A stretch of 64,000 nucleotides of DNA. Origin: Deferribacter thermophilus (lineage in GTDB: Bacteria > Chrysiogenota > Deferribacteres > Deferribacterales > Deferribacteraceae). Every line of letters begins with the position of its first letter. The first letter of the stretch is position 1. The notes below the pieces were generated by a model that was given only the letters and a program-made list of their open reading frames with translations, was not told the origin of the DNA and did not search any database. Where the stretch lies: NCBI RefSeq assembly GCF_049472675.1, contig NZ_JAPNXM010000002.1:186001-250000 (forward strand), given 5' to 3'. Positions 16,984 to 25,755 of the stretch are shown here, in pieces. A program made the translations under genes and the position numbers.

Positions 16984-17772
16984 ATGAGTGTAGATATTCA
17001 AACAAAATTGAAAGAGTTAAAAGAAAAATACGAAAAAGAAAAAAACAAACACAAATATATATTTAGAAAACTTAATGATGAAATAATACATAAAGTATTA
17101 CATTCGGATTTACCTTTAAAATTACAATATGAGTTCTTGAAAAAAGAATTTAAATTAAAGAAAGGTAGTTTATCAAGCTATCGAAGATATTTAATTGCTT
17201 TTTTTAAAGATGACTATGAAAACTACTTACGAAGAACGGGAAATAAAAGAAATAAAAAACAAAAGAATACTATAGAAAAAGAAGAAAACTCTCTAGCAAC
17301 GCCGACACAAGCAACAATTACAACCGAAACAACCAATCAGGCTCCTTCTTCTTTTTCTGTAGCAAATGAATTTATTATAAAAACTACTGACTGTTACAAA
17401 ATAACTTTTGGGAATTATGAAAACCTAATCATTGATGAAAAAGATACTTACATAAGAAAATTAGAAGAGTTAAAACAAGAAATTAATTTGAACACTTACA
17501 AACAAAAACAATTTAATTTTTATAGGCATACCGCAAGAGGGTTTGTCGAGGAAATTGTAAATGGCGAAATAGTGCAAATTCGCTTTCCTTTTCATGCTAA
17601 ATTAAAAACTGATATTGAAAATCAGGTTTTATTAAAACAAGAATTTCTCGGCGAAGAATTACTAATAGCAATTAAACAAGGGTATATTTACATTGTCTGG
17701 GATGCGATAACTCCTATCAACTACTATAGCTACGATACTATACAAACATACCAAAATTTAAAATTATCATAA
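16984..17772 (+). CDS. Element protein of unknown function, possible TraK-like DNA-binding protein
   Basis: A 262-aa protein I cannot assign with certainty. It begins with a charged coiled-coil-like helix (residues 5-30). Next comes LPLKLQYEFLKKEFKLKKGS and SLSSYRRYLIAFF, which read like the helix-turn-helix at the start of plasmid TraK-type proteins. A Thr/Gln-rich linker (about 100-120) leads to a C-terminal domain with mixed strands. It is the first gene behind the phased repeat array and a class I promoter, and a TraL-like ATPase follows after 23 bases. A role in binding the array or an oriT is an inference from place. Confidence 0.45.
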   Translation: MSVDIQTKLKELKEKYEKEKNKHKYIFRKLNDEIIHKVLHSDLPLKLQYEFLKKEFKLKKGSLSSYRRYLIAFFKDDYENYLRRTGNKRNKKQKNTIEKEENSLATPTQATITTETTNQAPSSFSVANEFIIKTTDCYKITFGNYENLIIDEKDTYIRKLEELKQEINLNTYKQKQFNFYRHTARGFVEEIVNGEIVQIRFPFHAKLKTDIENQVLLKQEFLGEELLIAIKQGYIYIVWDAITPINYYSYDTIQTYQNLKLS

Positions 17773-17795
17773 AATAAAGTTAAGGGGGTAATATT

Positions 17796-18494
17796 ATGAA
17801 AAGCAAAAAAAATTTTAGCTTAATACTGCAAGGCAAGGGTGGTGTTGGTAAAAGTTTGTTAGCAGCTATGCTTACACAATATTTTACAACACATCAAAAA
17901 GATGTTGTTTTACCCTATGATGTAGATGCAGAGCAAAACACTTTAGCAAAATGGGTTAAAGATGCTGTAACTGTGGATGTATTAAATGCTGAAATTGAAG
18001 ACATAGATAAGGAAAAGTTTTATGATTTCTTCGAACAAATTATGCAAGAACAAGGTAAAAATATAGTTATAGATGTTGGTACAAGTATAAGTAAGAGCTT
18101 TTTAACTTTTTTAAAGGAATTACAAGTACTTAAGTATCTTACTGACATTTATAATGTGCATGTGTTTACGATCGTGACAAGTGATGATGATACAGTAATG
18201 TATTTAAATAATTTATGGGAATTAAATCAGCCTGTATATGTATTTAAAAATGAATATTTCGGGAAAGTAAACTATGAAACTGATTTTAACTTTTATCCAA
18301 TACATGATCTAAATAAAAGAATAGTTAGAAAAGTAACAGAGTTAAAAATACCTTATGAAAATATTAATAAAGATAAAAGGTTAATGGTATTAGAAAAACA
18401 GTACGCGTCTCAATTTTATCTTCATTTCTGGAGACATTTCAGGAAGATTTTTAAACATAAAAAACCGGACTTTATTGTTGGTAAAGAAGACTAA
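17796..18494 (+). CDS. ParA/MinD-like ATPase, TraL-type conjugal transfer protein
   Basis: A 232-aa P-loop ATPase. The deviant Walker A is LQGKGGVGKSLLAAMLTQYF at about residues 10-29, with the second motif LPYDVDAEQNTLAKW. The LQGKGGVGKS opening and short length resemble TraL of IncP-type transfer regions rather than chromosomal ParA. IVIDVGTSISKSFLTFL is the expected D-x-G switch region. No ParB homologue is visible nearby. It may segregate or position the element DNA, or act in transfer. The GGGGG ribosome site lies before the ATG, and a hairpin of the element's intercistronic family follows the stop. Confidence 0.7.
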   Translation: MKSKKNFSLILQGKGGVGKSLLAAMLTQYFTTHQKDVVLPYDVDAEQNTLAKWVKDAVTVDVLNAEIEDIDKEKFYDFFEQIMQEQGKNIVIDVGTSISKSFLTFLKELQVLKYLTDIYNVHVFTIVTSDDDTVMYLNNLWELNQPVYVFKNEYFGKVNYETDFNFYPIHDLNKRIVRKVTELKIPYENINKDKRLMVLEKQYASQFYLHFWRHFRKIFKHKKPDFIVGKED

Positions 18495-18496
18495 CT

Positions 18497-18542
18497 GCTT
18501 TAGAAAAGCAGCATTGTTGCTGCTTTTTCCTGCTTCTGAAGC
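18497..18542 (+). repeat. Intercistronic hairpin of the GCTTNAGAAAA family (copy 1)
   Basis: Arms AAAAGCAGCA and TGCTGCTTTT form the core. GCTTTAGA and TCTGAAGC form an outer stem with a small bulge. It lies 2 bases after a stop codon and 11 bases before the AAGAGGTG ribosome site of the next ORF. Confidence 0.7.
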
Positions 18543-18564
18543 AACAACCATAAGAGGTGATCAA

Positions 18565-18870
18565 ATGAAAAAAGTTTTAATTGTTTTACTAATACTATTT
18601 TTTTCGAAAATTTTTTTCGTCTCTGTTATATATCTGTTATATAGATATAAGAAGAATAAAAGGGGGGGTGATAATATGGCTAATAAAAATAATAAAAAAA
18701 GAATCTATAAGAAAAAGATGACCTGTTTGTATATTGATCCTGAATTTTTAGAAAGATTAAGAGAATTAAGTAAAAGATCTGAAGTTTCAATAAGTCAATT
18801 ATTCATTAATGCAGTTAAACAAGTATATTTTTCTAATGAATATAAAAATAATATAAATATAAAATACTAA
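18565..18870 (+). CDS. Ribbon-helix-helix-like small protein, with optional N-terminal membrane segment
   Basis: Two starts are possible in one frame. From the ATG at 18565 (site AAGAGGTG) the product is 101 aa and begins with a membrane helix (VLIVLLILFFSKIFFVSVIY). From the ATG at 18676 (site GGGGGGTG) it is 64 aa, a basic tail plus a ribbon-helix-helix core: MTCLYIDPEFLERLRELSKR and SEVSISQLFINAVKQVYF. A class II promoter-like signature lies between the two starts, which favours 18676 as the main start. Such proteins are DNA-binding repressors or centromere binders; this is a candidate ligand for the element's repeat arrays. It sits 15 bases before the replication helicase gene. Confidence 0.6.
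   Translation: MKKVLIVLLILFFSKIFFVSVIYLLYRYKKNKRGGDNMANKNNKKRIYKKKMTCLYIDPEFLERLRELSKRSEVSISQLFINAVKQVYFSNEYKNNINIKY
18602..18655 (+). promoter_or_regulatory. Class II promoter-like signature before the RHH/replication genes
   Basis: The palindrome TTTCGAAA (18602-18609) is followed 21 bases from its start by CTGTTATAT (18623), with a second CTGTTATAT 11 bases on, then ATAAGAAG and a ribosome site. The same order occurs at 24571 and 36836. TTTCGAAA takes the place expected for a -35 element and could be a repressor or activator site. Confidence 0.55.
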
Positions 18871-18885
18871 ACAAAGAGGTGGTAC

Positions 18886-20703
18886 ATGGCAGATAAAGAA
18901 AAAGCTGCTCTTCCCCAACAAGAGCAGCTTGCTAAATATGAAAACAAAAACTCCAACTCCATGACTAAAAGTAATATAACACATCAAAAAACAAATCGCA
19001 ACCATAAAGTTAAGCAATATATAATAAGCATATGTGATAAATATGAAGGTGGACTACAAAACTTAACTAATGATATTTTCGTTAAAAAATTAGTTGATAA
19101 CATAACTACAAAGCTCAAGATAAAACAAAAAAAGTATGTTAAAGACTTAATTGATGAAATTAAACAACAATATAATATTTCAAACTCATTACAAAATATA
19201 TACAACATAGTACAAAATAATTTATATGAAGGATTTAAACTTTATTATGACTTTACAGCACAGCAATTTTTAAAAATAAACCTAGAAAGTAAAAATAAAG
19301 AGTATTTTAACAGGGAAGCGACAAAAAGACTATTCAAAAGTTATTTTAGCTTGACTGATAAAGATACAGTAAAAATACTTATAGAAGAGATGATACCTTC
19401 CGTCAAAACTGTTTTTGATCCGCATATGCCAGCTGAATTTATAAAAGACGGTGTAAAATATGTTAATTTGTTTCAGAAAAACAAGTATATGCTACTTAAT
19501 ACTAAAAAATATGATTTAAATGTAAATTATATAAAAAGTAATTTTCCGCATATTTCTACACTACTAAAAAACCTTTTTGTATATGACGATAGAATTGAAT
19601 ATGCTATCAACTGGATCAGTTATATTATTAATACACTTAATAAAACAAGAAATGTTATACTTACAAAAGGAATACAAGGAACAGGTAAAGGTGTATTTCA
19701 TAACATTGTATTAAAGCCTTTGTTTAATAATTATACGATCGAAGCTTCGAACACAGAACTACAAAGTAGCTTTAATAGTTATATAGAAAATAAACTATTA
19801 GTTATATTTAACGAAGTGAAAGGAAATTTTAATGAAAATAGTATTATTTTCGAAAAGTTAAAACAGTATATAGCCGATGATGAAATTATTATAAATGAAA
19901 AAAACATAAAACCATACGCAGTAAAAAATTATGCTAATATAATTATGTTTAGTAATATGGAAAATCCCGTTCGCATAGAATTTTCGGACCGACGTTATAC
20001 TATATTTGAAACTGCAAGTATGAAACTTGTTGATGTTGTTGAGCAAAAACACAATATAACTATAACTGAATTTATTGAAAAGCTAAAAAAAGAAAGAGAA
20101 GCTTTTTATAATTATATAGCAAATTTAAAGTATGATGAACAAAAAGCCATAACAATATATAATACAGAAGAAAGAGAAAATATTATTTTTAATACAAATA
20201 ATACTGTAAAATTAGCATTAAACTATATAAAATACTGTAAGTTACTTGAATTAGCTAAAGTTATAATCAAAGAAAATGAAAATGTTGAATATAAAAATAT
20301 TGAAGATTTTTTATACAAATTACAACAGGAAATAAGTTTATACAGCAGTGTAACAAATGAAACATTAAATATGCTATACAATTTACTTATAAAAAATGAA
20401 GAAAGCTTATCAAGAGATAAATTTTATAAAATTTGTAATACTTTTTTTGAAAGCAAAAAAAAGAATATTAAAGGTAAAAGTATACGTGTTAAGGTTGTTA
20501 ATGAAAGTACTATACAGCTTTATAAAAACATAAATATTAACTTATTAGCAAAAGAAATAAAAAACTTATACTTTGAAGATGATGAAATAGATATAGACAA
20601 AATGAGTGAAGAAGAAAAACAAGAGTTTGATGAATTGATGGAAGAAAGGGAAAGTATAGAAAATGAAGATATATATGATGATGAACAAATAACCTTTCCA
20701 TAA
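18886..20703 (+). CDS. Replication helicase, SF3/P4-primase-C-type (Rep)
   Basis: A 605-aa probable replication initiator helicase. Walker A is GIQGTGKG at about residues 261-268, Walker B is LLVIFNEVK and the sensor region is ANIIMFSNMENPVRIEFSDR. These are the superfamily 3 helicase motifs found in phage and plasmid primase-helicases (DUF5906-like). The N-terminal half lacks recognisable primase residues; a separate Toprim primase is encoded at 24673. Right after the start codon the coding sequence holds a perfect 11-bp hairpin (18902-18930). It ends 67 bases before the GGGAC repeat arrays, its likely origin. Confidence 0.75.
   Translation: MADKEKAALPQQEQLAKYENKNSNSMTKSNITHQKTNRNHKVKQYIISICDKYEGGLQNLTNDIFVKKLVDNITTKLKIKQKKYVKDLIDEIKQQYNISNSLQNIYNIVQNNLYEGFKLYYDFTAQQFLKINLESKNKEYFNREATKRLFKSYFSLTDKDTVKILIEEMIPSVKTVFDPHMPAEFIKDGVKYVNLFQKNKYMLLNTKKYDLNVNYIKSNFPHISTLLKNLFVYDDRIEYAINWISYIINTLNKTRNVILTKGIQGTGKGVFHNIVLKPLFNNYTIEASNTELQSSFNSYIENKLLVIFNEVKGNFNENSIIFEKLKQYIADDEIIINEKNIKPYAVKNYANIIMFSNMENPVRIEFSDRRYTIFETASMKLVDVVEQKHNITITEFIEKLKKEREAFYNYIANLKYDEQKAITIYNTEERENIIFNTNNTVKLALNYIKYCKLLELAKVIIKENENVEYKNIEDFLYKLQQEISLYSSVTNETLNMLYNLLIKNEESLSRDKFYKICNTFFESKKKNIKGKSIRVKVVNESTIQLYKNININLLAKEIKNLYFEDDEIDIDKMSEEEKQEFDELMEERESIENEDIYDDEQITFP
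18902..18930 (+). promoter_or_regulatory. Perfect hairpin inside the start of the Rep coding region
   Basis: AAGCTGCTCTT-CCCCAAC-AAGAGCAGCTT forms an 11-bp perfect stem with a 7-base loop, covering codons 6-15 of the helicase gene. In an AT-rich element this is a conspicuously stable RNA structure. It begins 16 bases after the start codon and might tune initiation or be a binding site. Confidence 0.55.
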
Positions 20704-20770
20704 AAATAATAATAATAGGTCAGCTTTAAAAAAAAAGAGAAGGCATACTATCTTTTCTAATTTGTTTTTT

Positions 20771-21209
20771 GGGACGGGTATAAGGTACTTCAAAAATATT
20801 CTTATAATCTAATAACTTATTGATAGTAGACAAAAAAAAAGCAGTCCTAGGACATATCGGGACGGGTACAACTTTTTTTTGGGACAGGTTTGGGACGTGT
20901 ACGCTATTTTTTGGGACGCCTTTTGCAGTCTGGTATCCTGTTAATAATAAATGAAAATTTAATTTTGGGACGGGTCGGGACGGGTAGACGGGGTATATAC
21001 AGAAAATTTTGTATATTTTTTTATAACTATTACTGACTATTATCGACCTATTATCGACTAAAGTAGTCACCTTTAGTCACAAAAAAAAAAATTTTTTTTT
21101 AATATGCCTCAAACCCGTCCCAAGGTGTCCCAAGCTTGATTTTATGCGGTTCTTTGCGTCCCAAAGGTGTCCCAAACGTGTCCCAAAGGTGTCCTACTGG
21201 TGTCCCAGA
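20771..21209. other. Putative replication origin: opposed GGGAC arrays around an AT-rich core
   Basis: GGGAC-type units (mostly GGGACGGGTA) point right at 20771, 20859, 20881, 20892, 20913, 20967 and 20977. The complementary units (GTCCCAA, often GTGTCCCAAA) lie at 21114, 21125, 21157, 21167, 21177, 21189 and 21201. Between them (about 20995-21112) is an AT-rich core with repeated ATTATCGAC and GTAGTCAC/TTAGTCAC units and a run of A followed by T. There is also a GTCCTAGGAC palindrome at 20844. The GC-rich motif stands out sharply. Placed right after the Rep helicase, it looks like iterons flanking an unwinding element. Confidence 0.6.
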
Positions 21210-21304
21210 CGATTAACTATACTATAATCATAATATATTTTTTTAAAATCTTTATAAAAAAAATCTTTTTTTTATAAAGATATTTTATTTTTGATATTAT
21301 GAAT

Positions 21305-21409
21305 GCTTCAGAAAAAGGAAAGGCGCAAGGATATTGACAAATGATTTGTTGCTTTTTTATTCGTGATAGAATTCTCTCTTCTCTCAACCCCTTTTCCCTT
21401 TTCTGAAGC
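21305..21409. repeat. Long interrupted inverted repeat of the GCTTNAGAAAA family
   Basis: The left arm GCTTCAGAAAAAGGAAAGG pairs with a right arm ending CCCTTTTCTGAAGC, with about 65 bases between them that contain a small inner hairpin (GCAA ... TTGC). The arm ends match the short hairpins elsewhere in the element. It could be a structured leader or an sRNA; no ORF is present. Confidence 0.5.
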
Positions 21410-21432
21410 AGTATTTTTCAAAAATTATAAAT

Positions 21433-21474
21433 AAGTTATGTTAATTTTACTGCAAAATTCGTTATATATAAGAG
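21433..21474 (+). promoter_or_regulatory. Class I promoter-like signature before the VirB6-like operon
   Basis: AAGTTAT (21433-21439), 18 bases, TTCGTTATATA at 21458, then TAAGAGA. It precedes the ATG of the 130-aa protein by about 45 bases. Spacing is identical to the other three class I copies. Confidence 0.65.
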
Positions 21475-21504
21475 AAATAATGAATCATGTTTTGAGGTGT
21501 AGCA

Positions 21505-21897
21505 ATGCTACGAAAGGTAGTGAAGTACTTTGCCGAGAGAGAAAATAGAGAAAAACATAGACTCTTTCGAAGAGAGCTCGAAAAACATAAGGAAAACTTG
21601 AGAGATTTTGTTGAATATACACTACAGGCAAACAAGAAGATCGGAAATAGGATCGATTTCCAAACAATTCATGCCCTCAACATAGAATATGTAGAAGCTG
21701 TTGTTCAGCAGGCGAAAATTGTGAGTAATTACAATATCTTATGTTATGTTTATTTGGTTTTTGTTTCGAAAAAAAAATTTGCACTCATAAAAAAAATATA
21801 TAAAAAACATAATATAGATATCTCCCTGATTGAAAGAGAATTGCTTTTGTGTATCAAATATTTTCATGAATTATCGGCGAGGTATGCATATGTTTAG
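21505..21897 (+). CDS. Element protein of unknown function, helical
   Basis: A 130-aa protein that I do not recognise. It is basic at the N terminus (KYFAERENREKHRLFRREL), predicted all-helical, with one hydrophobic helix in the middle (NYNILCYVYLVFVSKKKF). The GAGGTG ribosome site precedes the ATG. It follows a class I promoter and overlaps the start of the large VirB6-like gene by 8 bases, so the two are translationally coupled and may act in the same membrane complex. No signal peptide. Confidence 0.5.
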   Translation: MLRKVVKYFAERENREKHRLFRRELEKHKENLRDFVEYTLQANKKIGNRIDFQTIHALNIEYVEAVVQQAKIVSNYNILCYVYLVFVSKKKFALIKKIYKKHNIDISLIERELLLCIKYFHELSARYAYV

Positions 21898-24295
21898 TTT
21901 GCCACCGATACCAATACATATATATGATAACTGGTTTGGTTTTTTATACAATTTTGTATTAGCACTATCAGAAAAAGTATATAGTTATCTGACTGGTGGA
22001 TTTAATCCGGTTGTTATTGCAAGTATTTCATTTTTATTTGCTTATTTACATCCGTTTTTGAGATACACTTTTTCGTTTGGGACAGTTTTTGGGCAATATG
22101 CAGAAGGTGTTAATGAAGTTGTTGAAAAAGTAATAAAAAGAGATTTTTGGATGAAATTAATTGCAAGTGCTGCGCTGATTGGATTATTAATGATGCCAGT
22201 GCAGTTAAAGATTACTAATTCTTCTTCGATATTAGTTCCCAAAAATGTTTTTACAATGTATTTACAAGATGCAAAACTTGATTATGCGTTAAATTATTTT
22301 GATTTTGATAAAGATGAATATACATTGCCTGCTGTTTTAGCTTTAAGTGTCAGTATTGTTGATACGGTATTTTACGCAGTTACGGAAACAATAATGCACT
22401 TAACTGGGACAACTGATTTTGATGAGATAAATGTTGAAGTGCTGCAGAAATTTATGGATAGCTGGGATTTAAAAGATATTGAGACTGCGATACAGGATAA
22501 AGTTGTTAATAATTTGTATGGTTTAGATTTCAATATCCCGCAAGCTTATAATGAAGATACAGATAAAAACATAGATAATTTAAAATATAGTTTAGCTTTA
22601 TACGTTATTATAGCAAAGTCATTATATGGTATGTATTATGAAGGAAGTACTAATTATATGGATCCTTCTAGTAATGTATTATATGCAGAATTTATAAATA
22701 ATATAATGCGTTTTTTAAGTGGCAAGGAAAAAGATTTTACGAATTATTTAGCTTCGGCTGATAGCAATGTAAAGATAAGGATACAGTATAATGAAACTAA
22801 TAAAATTTTAAATGAGACTTATAAAGATATGAATACCATACAAAATTTATTATTAGCACATCCTGAACTTGCAAAGGTATTTACACTTATGCTTAGTTGG
22901 TATGACAGTAAAAACTGGTTTTTAAGAGAGTGGTTAAAAAGTGATATTAAGCAAATTTATAATTTAAAAGATTTGAGAGATGTAATGGCTTATTATAATA
23001 ATAATTTAAGTAAAGAACAGTTAAATAAAATGATAAATTTACTATTCGTTGATTCGAATAGTCCATATAACAAGCTATTAGAATTAATTCGTGAGGGGAA
23101 AGATATTCCAGTAAACACGTTTGCTGATGAAGATGAGCCTGATGATTATTATGAGCAGTTAAAGAGTGTATTACTATACGAGAAAGATGAATTGGATAAT
23201 ACATTGCCAATTATAAGGAATTACAGGGATTTATATTTAGGTTTAAAATATGCTGTAGAGAAGGACGAACAAAGTTTAGATCAGCTGATAGCTACAACTG
23301 GTGATAATATAGTAAAACAAGTTTTACAGGCTATAAAAACGAATATAAGCGCATTTACGCTTATCAGGGGGCAAGAAGCTGGTTATGTAAAACAGGTTGC
23401 TCAATTTTATTCTAATATTTTTCTTTTATTGCAGCGTTTTGAGATTGCTTTAAACAATGGTATTACGACTATAGAGAAAGCACAGGAGACATATGAAAAA
23501 TTAATTCAAGGTGCAGATGGTGATTTAAAGCAGACATTGCAGGATAGAAAAGAAGATTTTGTTTTATTCGAGTTATTAAATATACCTGTAAAGACTCTTG
23601 ATGGGCATATAAAAGAACCTGGACTTATGAATAAAGTAGCGTTAATAACAAAGGAAAGTTTTATTTATGCATTAGTAGTCTTATTTTTCTTTATATTTTG
23701 TATTTTATCGATATTTTTATTTATTTTGTATATTATACAGAGATTTATAGCGTTTACATTATATTTTATATTATCACCGCTTTACATTATTAAAGCTATT
23801 ACAACGCAGACTTTCAACGAGACGATCACTGCTTATTTTGTGAGCTGGGTAAACTTTAGAGCTTATGATTTTGGTTTGTTGATTGGGTATATTATTTTAA
23901 GTTTAATTGTTAAGATACTTAATATTTTTTCGGTATATTTAGTATTTTTGTATAAGACAAATATGCTTGGTATTAAGTTGGCTTATATGAGTATATTAGT
24001 TATGGGTATGTTTATAAGTGTGCAAGTAATGAAATTTATATATCGAAAGATAACAAGTATTGTTAATAATAAGTTTGATGTAATAGCCGAAAGTTTTGCC
24101 AGAGTGAGTGATATGGCAATGGGGCAAGCTATGGCTCTTGGTAGTGCAGGTGCTAGATTGCTTGGAATAGCGAAGAGTATACCTGTTGTGGGTACGGTTG
24201 GGAAAGTGGCGGAAGGAAGCATAAAAGCGATAAAATACATTGGAGAAAATTTGAAGGAGAAATTCAAGGATAATAAAGAAGATGAAGAGGAATAA
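21890..24295 (+). CDS. Large membrane protein, VirB6/TrbL-like
   Basis: An 801-aa membrane protein. N-terminal membrane segments (about 20-110) lead to a large soluble, probably periplasmic, middle domain with many charged residues. A C-terminal block of at least five membrane helices follows (ALVVLFFFIFCILSIFLFIL, FGLLIGYIILSLIVKILNIF, MSILVMGMFISVQVMKFIY). The tail is Ala/Gly-rich (MAMGQAMALGSAGARLLG). This layout, with helices flanking FILSPLYIIKAI, resembles VirB6/TrbL inner-membrane channel proteins of type IV secretion. I choose the ATG at 21890 by the GAGG site; 21884 is possible. Without a VirB4 partner in the window its machine is unclear. Confidence 0.6.
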   Translation: MFSLPPIPIHIYDNWFGFLYNFVLALSEKVYSYLTGGFNPVVIASISFLFAYLHPFLRYTFSFGTVFGQYAEGVNEVVEKVIKRDFWMKLIASAALIGLLMMPVQLKITNSSSILVPKNVFTMYLQDAKLDYALNYFDFDKDEYTLPAVLALSVSIVDTVFYAVTETIMHLTGTTDFDEINVEVLQKFMDSWDLKDIETAIQDKVVNNLYGLDFNIPQAYNEDTDKNIDNLKYSLALYVIIAKSLYGMYYEGSTNYMDPSSNVLYAEFINNIMRFLSGKEKDFTNYLASADSNVKIRIQYNETNKILNETYKDMNTIQNLLLAHPELAKVFTLMLSWYDSKNWFLREWLKSDIKQIYNLKDLRDVMAYYNNNLSKEQLNKMINLLFVDSNSPYNKLLELIREGKDIPVNTFADEDEPDDYYEQLKSVLLYEKDELDNTLPIIRNYRDLYLGLKYAVEKDEQSLDQLIATTGDNIVKQVLQAIKTNISAFTLIRGQEAGYVKQVAQFYSNIFLLLQRFEIALNNGITTIEKAQETYEKLIQGADGDLKQTLQDRKEDFVLFELLNIPVKTLDGHIKEPGLMNKVALITKESFIYALVVLFFFIFCILSIFLFILYIIQRFIAFTLYFILSPLYIIKAITTQTFNETITAYFVSWVNFRAYDFGLLIGYIILSLIVKILNIFSVYLVFLYKTNMLGIKLAYMSILVMGMFISVQVMKFIYRKITSIVNNKFDVIAESFARVSDMAMGQAMALGSAGARLLGIAKSIPVVGTVGKVAEGSIKAIKYIGENLKEKFKDNKEDEEE

Positions 24296-24299
24296 CATT

Positions 24300-24341
24300 G
24301 CTTCAGAAAAAAGGAGTGTCACTTCTCTTTTTTTCTCAAGC
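24300..24341 (+). repeat. Intercistronic hairpin of the GCTTNAGAAAA family (copy 2)
   Basis: The left arm GCTTCAGAAAAAAGGAGTG and the right arm CTTCTCTTTTTTTCTCAAGC pair almost fully around a tiny loop. It begins 5 bases after the VirB6-like stop. Further T-rich sequence follows, so this copy could also terminate transcription. Confidence 0.7.
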
Positions 24342-24672
24342 CTTCTTTTTTCATTATTTTTTTAAATTGTAAAATTATTATATAATTTTTTATCATTAAA
24401 GTCAATTTTTACTAAACATTAATAATAAAAATAATATTATTTTTATATAAATTATCTTTGTTATTATATAAATTAATAAAACATTCCAACAGTTTTTAAA
24501 GATTTACTGACTAAATTTTCCTTTCAATAGCAATAATTTAGTAAAAATTTTATTTTTTTAAAAAAATTTTTTTCGAAATCTGTTATATTTTGTTATATAT
24601 AAATATAGAAGATATTTATATAAAAAATGAGTTAATGCTGTTAAGTGGTAATAAAAGAGGTGATATAGAAAG
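24342..24672. other. Intergenic AT-rich region with a class II promoter-like signature
   Basis: About 330 bases without an ORF. TTTCGAAA (24571-24578) and TTGTTATATAT at 24590, with an extra CTGTTATAT at 24580, form the class II pattern. A GAGGTG ribosome site precedes the primase gene. Apart from this I see only A/T runs. Confidence 0.5.
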
Positions 24673-25755
24673 ATGGGTTGGAAAGTAGAAAAAGCAAAAA
24701 ATGTTGATCCTATTCTGATATTGCAGATGTTCGAGCATGTATATATGCAGAAAGGTGGCAGATTGTTTACACGTTTTCGAGACAACGACAAAAATCCTTC
24801 CACAAATATATATTTTTCGGGGCGACATGGGAAATTTCTGTGGCATGACTTTGGAACTGGTATGACTTACGACAACATACAGGCAGTCCAGTATCTTGCA
24901 AAGTACCTGTACGATGTTGACTTGAGTGGAAAAGAAGCTATCGATCTGCTGCTTGAGTTAATAAAAAATCCAGATTTGAAATTTTTAAATAAATATGATT
25001 ATGATGTAAAAAATAAGAATACAAAATATTCAAATAGATATATAGATAATAATAACAGTAATATAATGAGCTTAACAACCTATAAAAACAATAAAAATAC
25101 GTTTGTTTTTAAAATAATTGAAGAAAAGAAAGATCAAAAAGCTTATAATAAGTGTTTAAATTATTTAATTAAAACTCGTTTTTTAGATATTGATTTAGTA
25201 AAGAATAGTAGTATTCGATTTTTCAAGGAGACTAAAAGGAATCTTCTAGGTGTTGGTGTTCAAAATTTTCATAATAAAAATATTAGGTTTATAAATAGCT
25301 TACGTTACAGATTTGTAAATGAAGGTAGACAAGATTTGTATGTAGTATACAAAGATCAGAGAGTGAAGAAAATTTATATTGCAGAAAGCTTTATTGATGC
25401 ATTAAGTATTAAAAATATAAAACAACTTGGTAGGGATGATAATAACAGTGCATACATCTCTATTTCTTCGAAGACGAACAAAAAAGCAATTCGGGAACTT
25501 GCAGAAAAATTTGCAAATAGAGATATCGAGTTTGTTTTTGCACTAGACATCGACGCAGAGAAAGAAACACAAGAATATATACAGATATTTCAAAAATACA
25601 ATATCAAATCAAAATCTATTTCTTTTCTTCTTCAGCAGCATAAAGTCAAAGATTTCAATGAATACTTACAAAAATTGGTTAAACAACAACAAGTTACAAA
25701 AAATAGAGGGGTGAAGAATGAAAAATATAGCGTACCTACAATTGCAAAGAGATGA
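24673..25755 (+). CDS. Toprim-domain primase-like protein
   Basis: A 360-aa protein with the architecture of a small DnaG-like plasmid or phage primase. The N-terminal part (FTRFRDNDKNPSTNIYFSG, GKFLWHDFGTG, about residues 35-62) corresponds to the CHC2-type region but lacks the zinc Cys. The Toprim domain has the acidic motif IYIAESFIDALSI (about 234-246) and the downstream FALDIDAEKE (about 287-296) with its D-x-D. It should make primers for the SF3 helicase, giving the element its own replication pair. It follows a class II promoter. The next gene starts inside its end. Confidence 0.75.
   Translation: MGWKVEKAKNVDPILILQMFEHVYMQKGGRLFTRFRDNDKNPSTNIYFSGRHGKFLWHDFGTGMTYDNIQAVQYLAKYLYDVDLSGKEAIDLLLELIKNPDLKFLNKYDYDVKNKNTKYSNRYIDNNNSNIMSLTTYKNNKNTFVFKIIEEKKDQKAYNKCLNYLIKTRFLDIDLVKNSSIRFFKETKRNLLGVGVQNFHNKNIRFINSLRYRFVNEGRQDLYVVYKDQRVKKIYIAESFIDALSIKNIKQLGRDDNNSAYISISSKTNKKAIRELAEKFANRDIEFVFALDIDAEKETQEYIQIFQKYNIKSKSISFLLQQHKVKDFNEYLQKLVKQQQVTKNRGVKNEKYSVPTIAKR

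Noticed and set aside
18475..18564. Extension of the RHH-like ORF upstream to 18475
   Set aside because: It overlaps the TraL-like gene end and the intercistronic hairpin and has no ribosome site; starts at 18565 or 18676 are supported.
20771..21209. GGGACGGGT/GTGTCCCAAA arrays as a CRISPR array
   Set aside because: The units are too short, spacing is irregular, half are inverted and no cas genes are near. An origin or iteron region fits better.
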